Positions 11,928 through 24,596 of a DNA stretch of 64,000 nt are shown here, piece by piece; position 1 is the first letter of the stretch; each line of letters begins with the position of its first letter. The notes under the pieces are model-generated. The model made no database searches. It was given only the letters and a program-made list of their open reading frames with translations, and was not told where the DNA came from. Source of the stretch: Saksenaea vasiformis B4078 (lineage: Eukaryota; Mucoromycota; Mucoromycetes; Mucorales; Saksenaeaceae); contig JNDT01002335.1 in the NCBI GenBank assembly GCA_000697055.1, positions 124,001 to 188,000 of the forward strand, given 5' to 3'. The position numbers and the translations under genes are program-made.

Positions 11928-13221
11928 TTATTCTTTTTTCTTCATGGATTTGACGGTATAATCCATATACAAAGCATAACCAGAACTGATCGGCTAAAAG
12001 GAAAAAAAAAGAAATTGGTTGGCTGCTGCAGCTGCAAGATCAATATTACCTGTCCAATAACTGCCAATGTCCAGTCAAGCAAAGCATTGTTCGTCGGGGA
12101 AACGCCTTTTTAGAAGTCAATAGCTGTATATGCACTGGTCTATTTCATACCTCGAACAGTAGTTCTCAAAATCTCACTCACGAAGTCGGTCATAATCATG
12201 TAGTGACCAGCGTAGAGACCTGTATCATAAAAACAGCATGAGCCTTTCTTTCCACTCTGGCAATGAAAATCTGACCTTTTAAAAGAGATGCTGCACATTC
12301 GTCCGACGTTTGGGGTGTATTTGCACCTTCGATTTCCTTCGTTACCTCTGGCTTCGTCAAATTTTCCGTTTCAAAACCTGGTGATTCGATACCACCAGGG
12401 AAGAAGATGTGGACATCAATATTGTATTGTTTCAATTCATTACGCAAGGTATCTGCCAATCCACGCACAGCGTACTTGGTTGGCGAGTACGTTGCATAGC
12501 CCACAAAGCTCAGCATGCCTAGCATCGATGAAACAAAAACAATTTTGCCCTGGATACCGGAATCGCGCATACGCGAAGCTGCTTGCTAAAAGTTATCTGG
12601 TTAGCAGTGTAACCACCTATCCGCTTGCTTCGTACATGAGCAGTGTAGACTTGGCCCAGGTAATTGAGGCGCGTAAGATGGTCAAATTCATCCAACGAAT
12701 GATCAAGAAAGAATTTAGGATAGGAGGCACCTAATGGAATGTATGAGGAAACAGGAAACAACGTTGGCTCTTTCTTTGTCACCTGCACAGCAGCATACGA
12801 AATCGGGATTACGTCCCATTTTGACTTTGGCTTCGTCAAAGGCACGGACGACATCTTCCTTGGATGTAATGTCCGCACTGATATAGATCACTTTTTGCGA
12901 CTCACTACGTCGACTAGCCTTCTCTCTTTTTAACTCTACGATCAATGCCTTTTTCTTTTTTCCTATTACCTCAATCTCTTCTGCGGCTTTTTTGAGCTCA
13001 GACTCGCGTCGGGCGACGATACACACATCGGCGCCAGCTGCGGCAAGTTGAATGGCTAATGACTTGCCTAAACCAGTACTTCCTCCTGTAATGAAACAAT
13101 GCTTTCCGGCTGGTTTCAGTGGAACTCGCAAGAAACGCGAGATGACAAAGTCGACGGTGCATGTCACTGCCGCTACAGCGCCCAGCGCAATGAGAACTGA
13201 AGCCCAAGTCGGTAAACTCAT
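11928..13221 (-). CDS. TSC10: 3-ketodihydrosphingosine reductase (KDSR/TSC10)
   Basis: A short-chain dehydrogenase that reduces 3-ketodihydrosphingosine to dihydrosphingosine with NADPH, the second step of sphingolipid synthesis at the ER. The N-terminus is one hydrophobic segment, then the Rossmann motif TGGSTGLGKSLA around residues 40-50, the adenine-ring region ISADIT, the CCAG motif, VFVSSMLGM, and the catalytic YSPTK with Tyr and Lys. VHIFFPGGIESPGF after the active site is typical of the KDSR subgroup. The C-terminus has a hydrophobic stretch and a basic MKKKE end, consistent with membrane anchoring. Several short introns split it; predicted length is about 330 residues. Start was set at ATG 13221 (MSLPTWA); the frame extends a few codons upstream without another ATG. 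It is divergent from the GEP4 gene. Confidence 0.92.
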
Positions 13222-13304
13222 GAGAAGAAGAGACACAGAGTGGACTGCTAAACTACGCTCTCTTCTCTTATTTTTTATTTTTTATTCCTTTCTACCTTTC
13301 GAAC
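13222..13304. promoter_or_regulatory. Short divergent promoter between KDSR and GEP4
   Basis: Only 83 bp separate the two start codons on opposite strands. The spacer is pyrimidine-rich on the plus strand with T runs and no clear TATA box. It must hold both 5' leaders or overlapping transcription starts, so shared control is likely but inferred. Confidence 0.6.
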
Positions 13305-14177
13305 ATGGTGCAAAGCTTTAACGCGTCTGGCATCATTAATGCATTCCGGATCTTATGGAATCCCAGTTTAGCTTTGCCCCATGTCGTTGTGAATGGTACC
13401 TTTGGAACAGAATCTTGATAATTTACTGAATAACAATACTATAAAACATGCAGATATTCGTAATATCCATTTTACCAATCTTAAAAGTAACGGCGGAATA
13501 AAAGCTATCGCGTTTGACAAGGACAATTGTCTCACTGCACCCTACATATCTCACATACACCCGCCATTCAAGGTAAACCAGAAGAGAAGAAGAAGCACTG
13601 TTTCTGAATGCGTTGCGAATTATCATAATAATAATAATAAAAGAAAGCATGGGACGAATGTAAAGATACGTTTGGTCAAGACATCGTGATCGTATCCAAT
13701 TCAGCAGGTACAAACGATGATCCGGAGGGAAAAGATAAGTTTGGATATCAAACTTACTAGCTTTGAGGCCTGACAGCTTTTCTTCAATACAGGCCAGCAA
13801 ACTCGAGCAGTCGCTAGGTGTTGCTGTATTGAGACACAGCGAGAAAAAGCCTTCGGGAGGTGAAGCCCTTTCAAAACATCTAGCGATTTCACCGAATGCT
13901 ACAGCTTTCGTTGGCGATCGCATCCTTACCGATGTCATCTATGGCAATTTGAATGGTAACTTAACAATCTGGACAAAACAGATTATAACCGAAGATGGCG
14001 ACAATAAGCCTGCTGTTTGGGTTTGTGTTCTTTTTCCGTTTATACGTCATACTGATACATGTTTGGGAACAGTTACGAAGTTTGGAAGTACGTCTCGTGA
14101 GATACCTGCAAAAATTAGGCGTACAACCGCCGCCGCATCCCGCTGTTGAAAACAAAGACGCATTTATAAAAAACTAG
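13305..14177 (+). CDS. GEP4: Mitochondrial phosphatidylglycerophosphate phosphatase (GEP4 family)
   Basis: A HAD-family phosphatase that converts phosphatidylglycerophosphate to phosphatidylglycerol on the way to cardiolipin in the inner mitochondrial membrane. The catalytic motif is AFDKDNCLT, the characteristic DxDxC/T form of this family, followed by IVSNSAGTNDDPEGK, the lysine-containing HSEKKP block and the metal-binding FVGDRILTDV. Exons include 13305-13395, 13454-13572 (phase 0 after the second) and at least three more; the last begins just after 14072 and ends at the TAG at 14175-14177. The short N-terminus (FRILWNPSLALPH) matches the family's amphipathic membrane-binding start. About 210 residues. 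The intron after GKD uses a weaker GTTTGG donor. Confidence 0.9.
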
Positions 14178-14399
14178 AATGAGACTACACCCCATTATCC
14201 AAAATGATACAATGTCACCTGAGTTGCCTATTTGCAAATTATCTGCTTTTCTTGTTTATATAATTATCATATAACGAGCGTTCATGCAAAAACAAATGAA
14301 GTACAGCTTCTTTAAGAGAAGGGGGAAGAGAAAGGGGGGAACAAAGAAGAGTTGATATATGTACGTGTACCTTGGAAAGATGTTATAGATGGTTCTTGA

Positions 14400-15806
14400 T
14401 CAGACCTTTCCTTCCAGTGGGTCTGGTAGGTACATTGGGCGTGTCCATTTGTCAAGGTCGTCAAGCTCTCGTCGAAAATCTTTTTCTTGCAAATTGCCGT
14501 ATAATGATCGAAGGGTGATACAGATCGCTTTGATGGTGACTTCTGTCAATGTTTGCACAGCTTCTGCATTTGCATAGAATGCATCCACCTTAACGAATGG
14601 TTCTGAAATCCAATGGCCCCACATAGCATGAAGCATATTTCGGTCAACCTTATAGATAAATGCTATCAGCCACTACATCTCGCTTTGAAGAATTCTTTTT
14701 TTTGTTTACTTTACCTTGCTCTTGACTTCCTTCAAAAGAGCCTCATCATCCCCGTCCATAACCAATGATTTGGGTATTTTGAGACCCTTGACAAGTTCCT
14801 TAAGCAACTTACGCCACTTGGATCGAAAATTTGCAATGTTTGCCTGAAAGGTGATCACCATGCGATGGTTGGCGGGAATCGTTCGGTTACGATAAACTCT
14901 ACGAGCCACGTCTGCTGCCTCCTCATTCGTTATAAATCGACTGCGTGCAAACATACGTCGTTGTCTACGCCAGTACTCTTTTTCTTTTTCTTTATCATCT
15001 AGCGCATCGGCATCCAACACCGGTGTATCCTGAGGAAGTGCGACAGCTAATGATTCTCGTCCGAGGTCTGTTGTGCGACGTGGGGTTGTGCTTCCACTTC
15101 CACGAGAGCGAACGACAGATAATGCTAGATGGTGTTTATCACCGGATGTCCTCGTTGCTCGTCGCGTCGATGTCGATTTTTTAGGTTTTGTTGTTAATAG
15201 TAAGGTCTCAGCCAGGCGTTCAGCCTCCTCATTTTTCTTTTCGCTGTCTTCTGTTTTGGCAGTGGTTTCAACGTCCTCCTGGGTCTTCTTCTTTATGATA
15301 AATCGTTTCGATGGAATAGGTGGTGCGACGTCTAGTTCGCGAAAGGAAGCGGCGCGGCGCACCAGGCGACCGGATTTTGCATTGGATGATGGTGTTGAGG
15401 AGGTGGCCAAATCACGAACATCTGAGAGAGGCGTGGTAAGCTGATCAAGATAGATGGATGGGTTTGTTCGTGGTGAAAATGAAGCACTACTGTGCCTCGA
15501 TGATTGCGCTAAGGCAACATAAGTTTGCATCGATTCAAACCTAGGCTTGGCACCCTTCTTTCTTTACTTACCGGATGACTTTTTGTCATGCTTAAAAGCA
15601 AATTTTCGCTTGCGATACACTGGTTTGGTATCTTGGGGCGGCGGGACTAGCCGATAGAAACAAAAATGATTTCAATAGGGATGGATAGCCCGCGCCATAC
15701 AGCTTCACCCTAATTCTTTTTTTATCCTGCTCTACATACCTTCTTCTGGCTTCTTGATGTCCCTACTTCGGAGTCTTGTCGCTATTGGTTTTCTTTCCTT
15801 CGGCAT
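14400..15806 (-). CDS. Basic, serine/arginine-rich protein of unknown function
   Basis: I do not recognise this protein. A first exon begins MPKERKP at 15806 with donor GTATGT, and a second piece reads PPPQDTKPVYRKRKF. The long exon (about 15530-14717) follows, then an exon from about 14643 to the stop at 14400. The N-terminal half is low-complexity and basic with Ser/Thr/Arg-rich stretches. The C-terminal half is ordered and helical (NEEAADVARRVYRNR, FRSKWRKLLKELVKGL, MLHAMWGHWISEPF, LTEVTIKAICITLRSLYG). The last intron is well supported because VKSKV joins DRNMLHAMW. The junction near 15540-15590 is unclear: the only obvious intron there would be about 30 nt and the phases do not match, so the true start may be the MQTYVAL methionine at 15530. 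It converges on GEP4. Confidence 0.6.
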
Positions 15807-16707
15807 ACGTGCTGTGTATATAAAATTTGTTTTTTCTGTAAGCTCGTTAAAGAAGAAAAGGAAATGAAGAGAGTTCAAGAGGCGACCCAAACAATTTTTC
15901 GTTTTTTGAGAGTCGCAACGGTCACACTCTGGGATTCCCTTCCTCACCATTTTCGGAAGTTCGTGCTTGGGCTTCCATTCATTTTCCTGTATTGCAGAAC
16001 TGATAATCTTTCAGAACAACATCTTGGTCCGGCAGAGAGTGAATCGCATTTGAAATATAACCGCATTTATATAACAACATACATTAGACAGAAACGCTTG
16101 CTTCATCACATAATGGAGTGAATAGCTGTCTTTAGGCTAACGTTTCTTTTGTTCCTTGAATGCAAGGCTACCTTCTCCCGATACAAACAGATGCAAAAAA
16201 AAGACCACGGATAAGTCCAATATCAATTGATATGGGGCAATTGTTTTCCTATGACTACTATCGATCAATTTTAAGCCGAGTTCTATCAACTCAAGTTACA
16301 AAGCGGAACACACGATGTGCTATGGAATTGCAAAGGCTTGCCTTTGTTCATCTATCTACCATATGCATGTGGTCATACATCGCATGTAGAGAATAAGGCT
16401 CATTATTGTGCCTCTCTAGTCATGCGCGAGGTACTTGACCAATACCAAATACAAACTGGCATGATCATCGTACACTGGTGTTCTTGTCCCCTGAGCGTGT
16501 GTGCCAAATACGTCATATCCTATTTGTTGTTCGAAAGGCATGGCGTGGGAGCTCCATCAGACACAGGATACTTCTGTTCATGGGTAGCAACCTTGCGTCC
16601 TTTCAGGATCCACCATAGACGATCAGATAGAAGAATAAGCTGCCTATATTTCGGGCGATAACCATAGAACGATGTATGTTTTACAATAGTCTAAACACTA
16701 ATTTATT
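15807..16707. other. Intergenic, no supported gene
   Basis: About 900 bp between the unknown basic gene and the VWA8 stop. Overlapping plus-strand frames at 16160-16396 and 16317-16661 show no motif and no partner exon. Nothing further was recognised. Confidence 0.45.
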
Positions 16708-19700
16708 CTAAGCCTTGACCATAGAAGCTAAAAACAACGCTTTCATGATCTTGGGTAGCTCCTTGTTCTCAGAGCAGATGTGAGCGTGATTCCCAAGGGA
16801 TTTCTTCAACCTACAAAGCCATCAGTAAATGTTATAAAAGGATGACTTGACAGTTACTGTTCTGCCTGGTCCTGGAGAGAACCAATAAATATCATCTGGG
16901 CTGTGACACGGTCATCCGACTTGAGCACTTTTTCCCCTTACATTTAGCACACGTTATCTCGATGTTTCTGTGTTCATTTACCTCTGGCAATATCATTTGG
17001 ATGAATATTGTACTGAGCAATGTTGGCGTCTGAAAGAATGGCAACGAGATAGTCATCACCTTCCTCCTTTACAACTTCTTTGACTGCATGTGCCGCAGCA
17101 CCAAGTGTATTATCTAAAAAACAGTTCAGATGATTAGTAAAAACGAATACATCATATACTCCTAGGGTACAAGTTACCTCCACTGAGGCAGTACTGTGAG
17201 TGTGCTCGCATCTTGCTAATAACCTCGAATGCATCTTTTTCTGTCCTGGGATAATTGGACGGCGTCACGAACTCGATATTTGCTCCATCACCGCTGTGGC
17301 CAACAATGCGATACGCAAATTTGTTTTCGAACCCTCTGAACGACTCCATCAACATCAGGGCAACCTCCATAGATCGTTCCAAACGGCGGTCATGTGTGTT
17401 AAACCGGAACATACTATTTATAAGTTGTCAGATACTAACAATAATAATCCTGCCTTTGCAAATACCTTGCGGACAAATCAAAGACAAATCGCATTTGCTT
17501 TGGTTTATCTTGGAAAAGGCCCAGTTCTGGATCATCTTCCCCTCGCTTCTTATAGATGGCTTTTTCGCCCGTCAATCCTTCGATGCTAGCATTATTGACA
17601 ACTTTAGCATACATATCTTCTATGTCTTTCTCACTTACATTTTAGCATCATCAAGGTCACCTGAAGCCTGATTCTTCAACCATACACGCTCTTTGTTCTT
17701 GGCTTCTACGCTTTCTAAGATAACGCGAAGCTCGCGAACTTCCCGTCGGACGTTGTCCATGTATTTTTGATACGTCTTTGGGAATGTAAGTTCTACGTCT
17801 ATTTTACGAAGTGCCTACCTGAAAATCGCCTTGCGACATCTGAATTTTCTCCAGCAACTGCTGCATTCTTTCATCATGCATGGCTCTACAGCGAACGTAA
17901 GTTACATATACATCTAACGTTTTTAGGGGGTTACTACCTTTGTGCTTCCGAAACGGACTCTGGTCTGTCCTCAGCAGTTTTCTACACGATTTCATATTAA
18001 TATAACCAATATAACAAATCAATCTCCATTATTACCAGTTTTAAGTTCTGGATATCGGAGAACGTAGCCTCTTCACGTCCATTTTCATTTTCTCTACCGC
18101 CGCCACCGTTGAATCCGCCACCACTGGCTCCTTCTCCTTCTCCAGCTCCGCCTTCACCTTCACCAGTACCCGAGCGTCCACCTGAACCTTCCCCGGATCC
18201 TCCATTGCCCTGTTGGCTGGCGGCACCAGCACCACCTTCTCGGACATCCTTGCCAGCAACAATCCCTTGTGCGCTGCTATCGTCCTCGTTGCCAATTTCA
18301 CCCTACAGTTATAAGTGAGATGACCGTTCATACATGAAACAAAAATATAACTTACATTGTCTGTTTCGTAAATCACGGACAAGACGCTCTGATCAACACC
18401 GACCATTTGTTTCCAAGTTTGCGCTGACTTGTATAGCTCTGGTGCATTGACTTGCCAGACTCTCACAATGCCACTGTTATCCATTGTCACTAAATGACCG
18501 TTGGAAAGTTCACACATTGTAGCAGCAGCTCGTTCTACTTGGAATCTGTTGAAACTCGGTGCTGGCTCATCACTATCAATTTTTTTAAAAACTGTCAGTA
18601 AGCTTTGTTCATTCTACTTGAATACTGTATTACATGTCGTCGCCCGCCGCAGCAAGTGGTATCTTGATACGCCAAACTTGGTTCTTGCTAGCATCGAGAA
18701 GATCAAGTGTGCCCTCTGCGCGACCATCCTAAGATATCAGCAGTTAGAAGCAGAAAGTTCAGAAGCGAATTGTTATACACGCACCACAGATGGTTGGATA
18801 ACAGCAAGTTGCTGTGAATTGTTCAAATACAATGATGAGCTCTTGATTTTTGCCGGTGGACGAGCGTCAGCGAGATCGGCATTAAAGTAAGTCAGGACAT
18901 CAATCGTTCCTGATCCCTGCAAAAATTCTTTCTCTGAATAGCCTCGGATCAATGAGCCAAACTTTGCTGGTGTGCCATTGTGTGCCAAACGCAATTGAGA
19001 ACTAATAGTTTACATTTAGAAAAGACAAGCAATGATCTAAGCACATACCCAGAGACGTGTTGATAGATCTGAGCTATGTCACCGAGCTGGTGTCCATGCT
19101 GGCCTGAAGCTTGGAGCGGCTCACTTAGCGTGGGTAACCTCAAACCCTGCGGTTGCTGGGGATCGGGATAAATAGCATAGAATGTAGCATCGCGGCTTCC
19201 ACGAGCAATCCACAACTCCGGGTCAGCCATAAAAAGTTGATCGACTGATGCATGTGAGCCATCTTTAATGAAACTTAGCGATATTTAACTTACTGCGCAC
19301 AGGCAATGTGATAGTATACTGCTTGGAAGTGTTGAAGTCTAGCACAGCTATCGTCGGTTGGTCCTGCTGATAAAACACTTTTTGAAACGACGGGTATTAG
19401 AACTTGGGACTTGTCATGGATGCATGCGTATTCCTACCTAAAATTCCAGAAGAGCTCAGCTCACTACACATGATGGATCTAAGAGGTTCAAGACCACGAA
19501 TCTAGGCTTCGCGTTATAAAAACAGTAATTTGCAGAAGGACTAACCACAACAGAGGCCACCGTCTTTTTGACGAAGTCGCAGCAAAGCAATTCGTTATTG
19601 GAAGGGTTATGGAGCGCAATATACTTGAATTGACCGCCAAAGCGGATGACTGTGATACGAAGTCGCGGCGGAGCTATGATGAGGAAAAGAGAGTTTTGTA

Positions 19701-22700
19701 AGTTAACATGATGCGACTTATCACCTCGAACCAACCTCTTTGTAGCGGGAAGTATTCGTAAAGATCCAAGCTATCGATCTGTTGATGTCTTGGTTCAATT
19801 CGATGAAGTGTTACTGGGTTCGTTGTAACAACGAACAAGGAACCATCTTCGAGCGCAGCGATATCTAGTGCCTCACCACGCGTAGGGATAGTAAAGGTGT
19901 ATAGTTGTTCCGAAAATACAGTCGAGCGTGCTTCTTTCCGCTCTAGTTCCCGCCATTTCTTTCCAATGGAAATATCCCATCCGCCCTAAAATAGATTGGA
20001 GAGATTCAGATCAATGATGCAGTGACCGTAGTAAACCTACACGAATAGCGATCTCATCAATTTCAACTTTTGAAACAGCTGTTCTTCGGGTGCTCAGACG
20101 AGACCAACGTTCTGTGAGCACCGGTTCGTTCAAATCCAGGATATGGCCCAAGTTTATCGTGAAATCTGATTCCAGACCAATAGGGATGCCATGTTTCTCA
20201 AAAACTTCAATCAGCAGCTCCTTTGTTGCTTGATCATACTGATCAAAGTCAAAGACGTTTTGCATTGTCTTTGAAATTCCTTCGCCTGGGTACGTCTATT
20301 TTGGATTAGCTCGACCTACATGGGACATGAAAAATTAGGTAAGTTTACCTGTAAATGAAGTACAATGTTAACCAGTTCTCTGGTCGAGTACGGATACGAT
20401 ATAAGCCTAAGGACCTGCTTAGACAATTGCGCCTGCTATAGTCTAAAGTTACCCTTCATCTACGAGCTTTCTTAAATCGGTGAAAGCGCTAGATAACTTT
20501 TCCAACAAGTCTTCTGGTACATCAGGACCATACTTTCGCAATAAGTACATCTAATTGACCAATTGTTAAATCAAAAGGATCCCTTCCGAGTGGCTGAACA
20601 TGTTACCTCGGACAACTTGTCTGGATTATCAACAGCATGACTGCATGATTTAAAAGGAAAAGAGGAAGAAGAAGAAAGGATCAGGACACTCGGCATAATC
20701 TTCTGGGCATCATCATTACCAGCTAAACACATCACCAATCTCACGGTAAAAATCGTTTCCTATAAATGAACATATGAGACAAGACGGAGATGTAGACAGA
20801 AGTTATAAAGATTACCGAGGAAAGGATAACCTAGCAAAAGCGTCGTTTGTGTTAATTCACGGATAAAACAACACCGGTTGTTTCATTTAGCTTACCAGGA
20901 CGATTTGCAAGCACAATCATACGGAAGCTCTAAATACATATAAGTTCCCAACAATCAAGCAAGGAAGGTCGTCTATTACCGGATGAACAAGGATATAGCG
21001 ATCATCGCCTTGCATATCTGCCTCTTTTGAAACAATACGTCTTCCGTCACCTAGAACCATCTGACCATCTTCTACCAAACTCTTCATAACAGCTGTGACA
21101 TAAGTCGGAGCCTTGTCCGCCTCATCAACAACCAAAATGGTACCTATCAGCAACACAGACGTTAAAATCTCCTATGTCAAGTTTCATCGTTTTTTACCAT
21201 CACGCACAGCCTTGACAAGTGCAGAATCTTCAAAGACAAGGATACCATCGCGAATGGCTGGTGTTGTTGTTAAGCTTTGCACTGTGCTATCACGATGCAA
21301 CTGTATGTACTCGCGCGGCCGTTGTAATAGCTGCAGGAAATAATCAGCTAATTTGTTTTTACCAACGCCCTGGTTTCCAATTAATAGAAGGTGTTCACCT
21401 AGGTACAAAGAAGTTTAGAAATAATACACTGGCAAAGCACAAGCTTGTCTTTACCCAATTGATAATCCTTTAACATCTCTCGCAATATATGTGTGTGTGC
21501 AGGATTCTCGTGGAACACAACATGTGGAATAAGCATCGGGTTACCTCCTTTAAATACAGGTTCCACAACGTTTCCGATACGGATATGCTGTGGGTCCTCT
21601 CGTGAAGGCAGCACCTCAATCTTAAGCTAATCAAGTAGAGAAAATAAATCAATAAGAATACTCAATAAGAAAAATCGTAACATACGTCTTCTGCATTTGA
21701 GTTGTCCTTTGGAGGATAGATTCCGTTTGCGGTCATCATCTCATGAAGGGCCTCTCTGGCTATAGCAGGCATAAATCTGGAAAGAGCGGCTTTATGTATG
21801 GCAATATAGAGGCTCCCATCTTCATTATCAAAGTAGGCCATACGACGACAGATACGAATAAGCTGACGTGTAGAAAGTGAACTCGATAGCATGCGCACAG
21901 TGTCGTCCTTATCCTGTCGTAGACGTCGGGCAAAGGTCAGTAGCTGCTTCAATTTGTCCGGATTGACGCCAGGTGAGAGACATTCAAGTACTTCTTGCTC
22001 TTCCTGAATAACAGGTGAATAGACAAGCACCACTTTTCCTTATACAAACCTGCGATGGCAAAGAGTCGACGACAATAAATTGGAACATGGAAAGAACCTC
22101 AGCTGTCAGCCAAGCACCAGCCTTCGCCTCCGATTGGCCGCTAGATCCTGCAGTTGCGAGTGCGATGATTCTAAAGGACGGGTGAATAGGGATCAGCCGC
22201 TTTTCTTCGAGCTCTTTTGCTGTCAATTTCGATTTTTTCATAAGCTTCTCATAGCGGTGTGCATTCACCAATCGGCTTCCATCTGGTAACTGCATCTCTC
22301 TCTCAGAAACAAGACGCTGGAGAGTATTGAGTGTACCATACGAAAGTGCTTCAATGCCATCCAAGACTGCGAGATGGCCTCGGACAGCAGCCTCAACCAG
22401 CAAAGAATTCTAAGCAGGTGCGCGTTAACAGAGTGCGTTGTCAAACAGTACCTCCATCGGCATACCTCCCACACTGTATCACCGGTGGGCGTGGTTGAAC
22501 GACGCTGCAACAAATCTCTAGAAGACATGTCGCGATAAAGCGGGATATAGTCGATGGTATAACCAAGGTTCCTTGCAACTGCAAGAGAAAAAAAAATGAA
22601 CATCTGCAGATTTCTCTATCAGCATCACTTACAATGGCGAACAAGAGCGGACTTTCCAACACCCTTCTGCGTTCCAAGGAGACACATATCATGTTCTCCA

Positions 22701-24354
22701 GTATGAACAAGAACCATGGATGAGAAAATGTTCTTGTGGTATGGTGTTTCGACGAAAAATTCAGCAGGGCTAAACTCATTGGTTCCACTAAAAAGCGAGA
22801 CTCCAAGAGCAGGGTGATTCTCGCTAGAGAATGTCGCAATAGCTCGATTGATATTATGATGCCCATCAATCGAAATAATGGATTGATTTACTGGCTCCAC
22901 GTTGGCAATGAGGTATCCTGAAAAGACTTGTCGAGCCTCCTCATGTGCCTCCACCACCGGTGTTTTTACACCGAATCGGCGATAAGCTGATTCGATCGCG
23001 CTCATCTGTTCGAGATCGCAAGTAGGTAACAGCGGATAAGGGTAAATAAGATCAAGTACGAAACGCGGGTGCGTCTTTGGTACAATCATCAGCAACGATG
23101 CAAGGCTCTCAATAGTCATTGGAAATTCAGGAACTTCAACCTCGCCACTGGTCGTTTTGTCTGCTTGTACACCAAGCACCATACTGATCGATATAAGCTT
23201 CTCGATCAGTTCTCGAGAAACTGTCTGCTCTGTCAGCGCCATCATCTGATCCACCTGACTTTGGAAACTTGGTGTTTTAATATCCCTGCTTTGGAAACGA
23301 GATCGCAAAGGCGGGTCTAGTGGATATCCAATATAGGGAGGGATAGGTAATCCTACAAAACAACACCCATCCATAAGAACTGAAGATCGCAGTGAAGCTT
23401 GAAATGCGAAATTACCTAGAGCGAAAACGAGAAACCGATCATCCACTTTTTCAAACTTCTTCCTTTCGTCCATATTATCCGACGTCTCTTTTGTTGTCAA
23501 GAAGCGACCATCATCTAATGACATCTCGCGATTTTCAAGAAGGTTGTTCAGAATTGGAAGCACGTTCCTTTCGGCCTTTTCAATGCCATCAAGAACAAGA
23601 ATACGTCCGTGGATAGCTGCCCTTACAGCAGCCTGATCAACATAAAATGACGTTCCGTTTTGTAATTCACGTCGTTGTTTGAGATCCGCGTCGGTCACAT
23701 CCTTGGACAATGCCACATACTCGATTCTATAGAGAAAGACAGATCGCATGTGTCATTAACGGGACATTTACTGATGCGTATGTACTTACTCTCGCTGTGT
23801 CATCTCTGCATATTTCATTACCAAGGAGCGACGTAAAGGTCCTGGAGGGCCGATCAAGAAGATATCTTGTCCTAACTACTCATTGCATTGGATGAGTAAC
23901 GCATAATGTAAGCTATATATATATATATACCTTATCCTTCTGCATCATCCTTGGAGAGTAGAACGTTTAAGATGTCTCGTGTTGTTTAATGTACAAAGCT
24001 ATCACTTACCATCTCAAATGTCTCAAGATTTCCTAAAGATGGATGAATTCCTTTCGCTGTTTTAAAGATATGCGTACCTGAGAGCCTTCGTAAAAAGGTG
24101 CGTTATGCTCTGGTACAAGTTCAGGATTCTTTGGTGGTACAACTGACATGGCGACGTCGCCTATCCGAACCAACTTGATATTAACTATGCGACGTTGTTA
24201 GTATAGGCCGACGAGGGCTATGGCAGACAGATCTACCTTCATGAGCAAGATCGTCATCCTCAGAATCAGACCAGCCGGTTGGGGACGAGGATAATGCTTT
24301 TCCCAAATGTCGAAGTCGTCTACGTGCTTGCTGGCGGTGTTCGTTTGGTGACAT
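16708..24354 (-). CDS. VWA8: VWA8-type giant AAA ATPase with C-terminal von Willebrand A domain
   Basis: A dynein-like AAA ATPase related to human VWA8, a mitochondrial matrix-side protein of poorly known function. About 7.6 kb with more than 20 short introns; estimated 1,800-1,900 residues, like the human protein. From the N-terminus: a first module with the degenerate loop LIGPPGPLRRS and YVALSKDVTDADLKQRRE; a second with Walker A GTQKGVGKS and DMSSRDLLQRR; a third with LIGNQGVGKNK, Walker B ILVVDEADKAP and sensor-like elements. Then come VFDFDQYDQ, a beta-rich central region, and a Gly/Ser/Glu-rich linker at about 18060-18300. The C-terminal VWA domain has an intact MIDAS (DLSAS), VGHSGDG and ILSDAN. 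The 5' end is uncertain: the ATG at 24354 gives no clear mitochondrial signal, and the frame stays open upstream through basic codons without an ATG, so a further 5' exon is possible. Confidence 0.92.
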
Positions 24355-24596
24355 TATGTGGGGTAAAGCACTCGATTGCGGGGCACCAGAAACCTTGCCT
24401 ATTTTTTTTGCATGTCTAACTGGCGTTAGTCAGCGGATTTCTAAATCCGGAGAAGAGCAAGCTCGATTGACATATGACAATTCATCCGTAGCGAGGATTG
24501 AAAAACGCTTTATTGCAGAACAATTACATCTCTTATTGAATTTGGTTTCAAGCACGCCAGCAAGAGCAGAAGATGGATTTTATTACTATTTGATTT

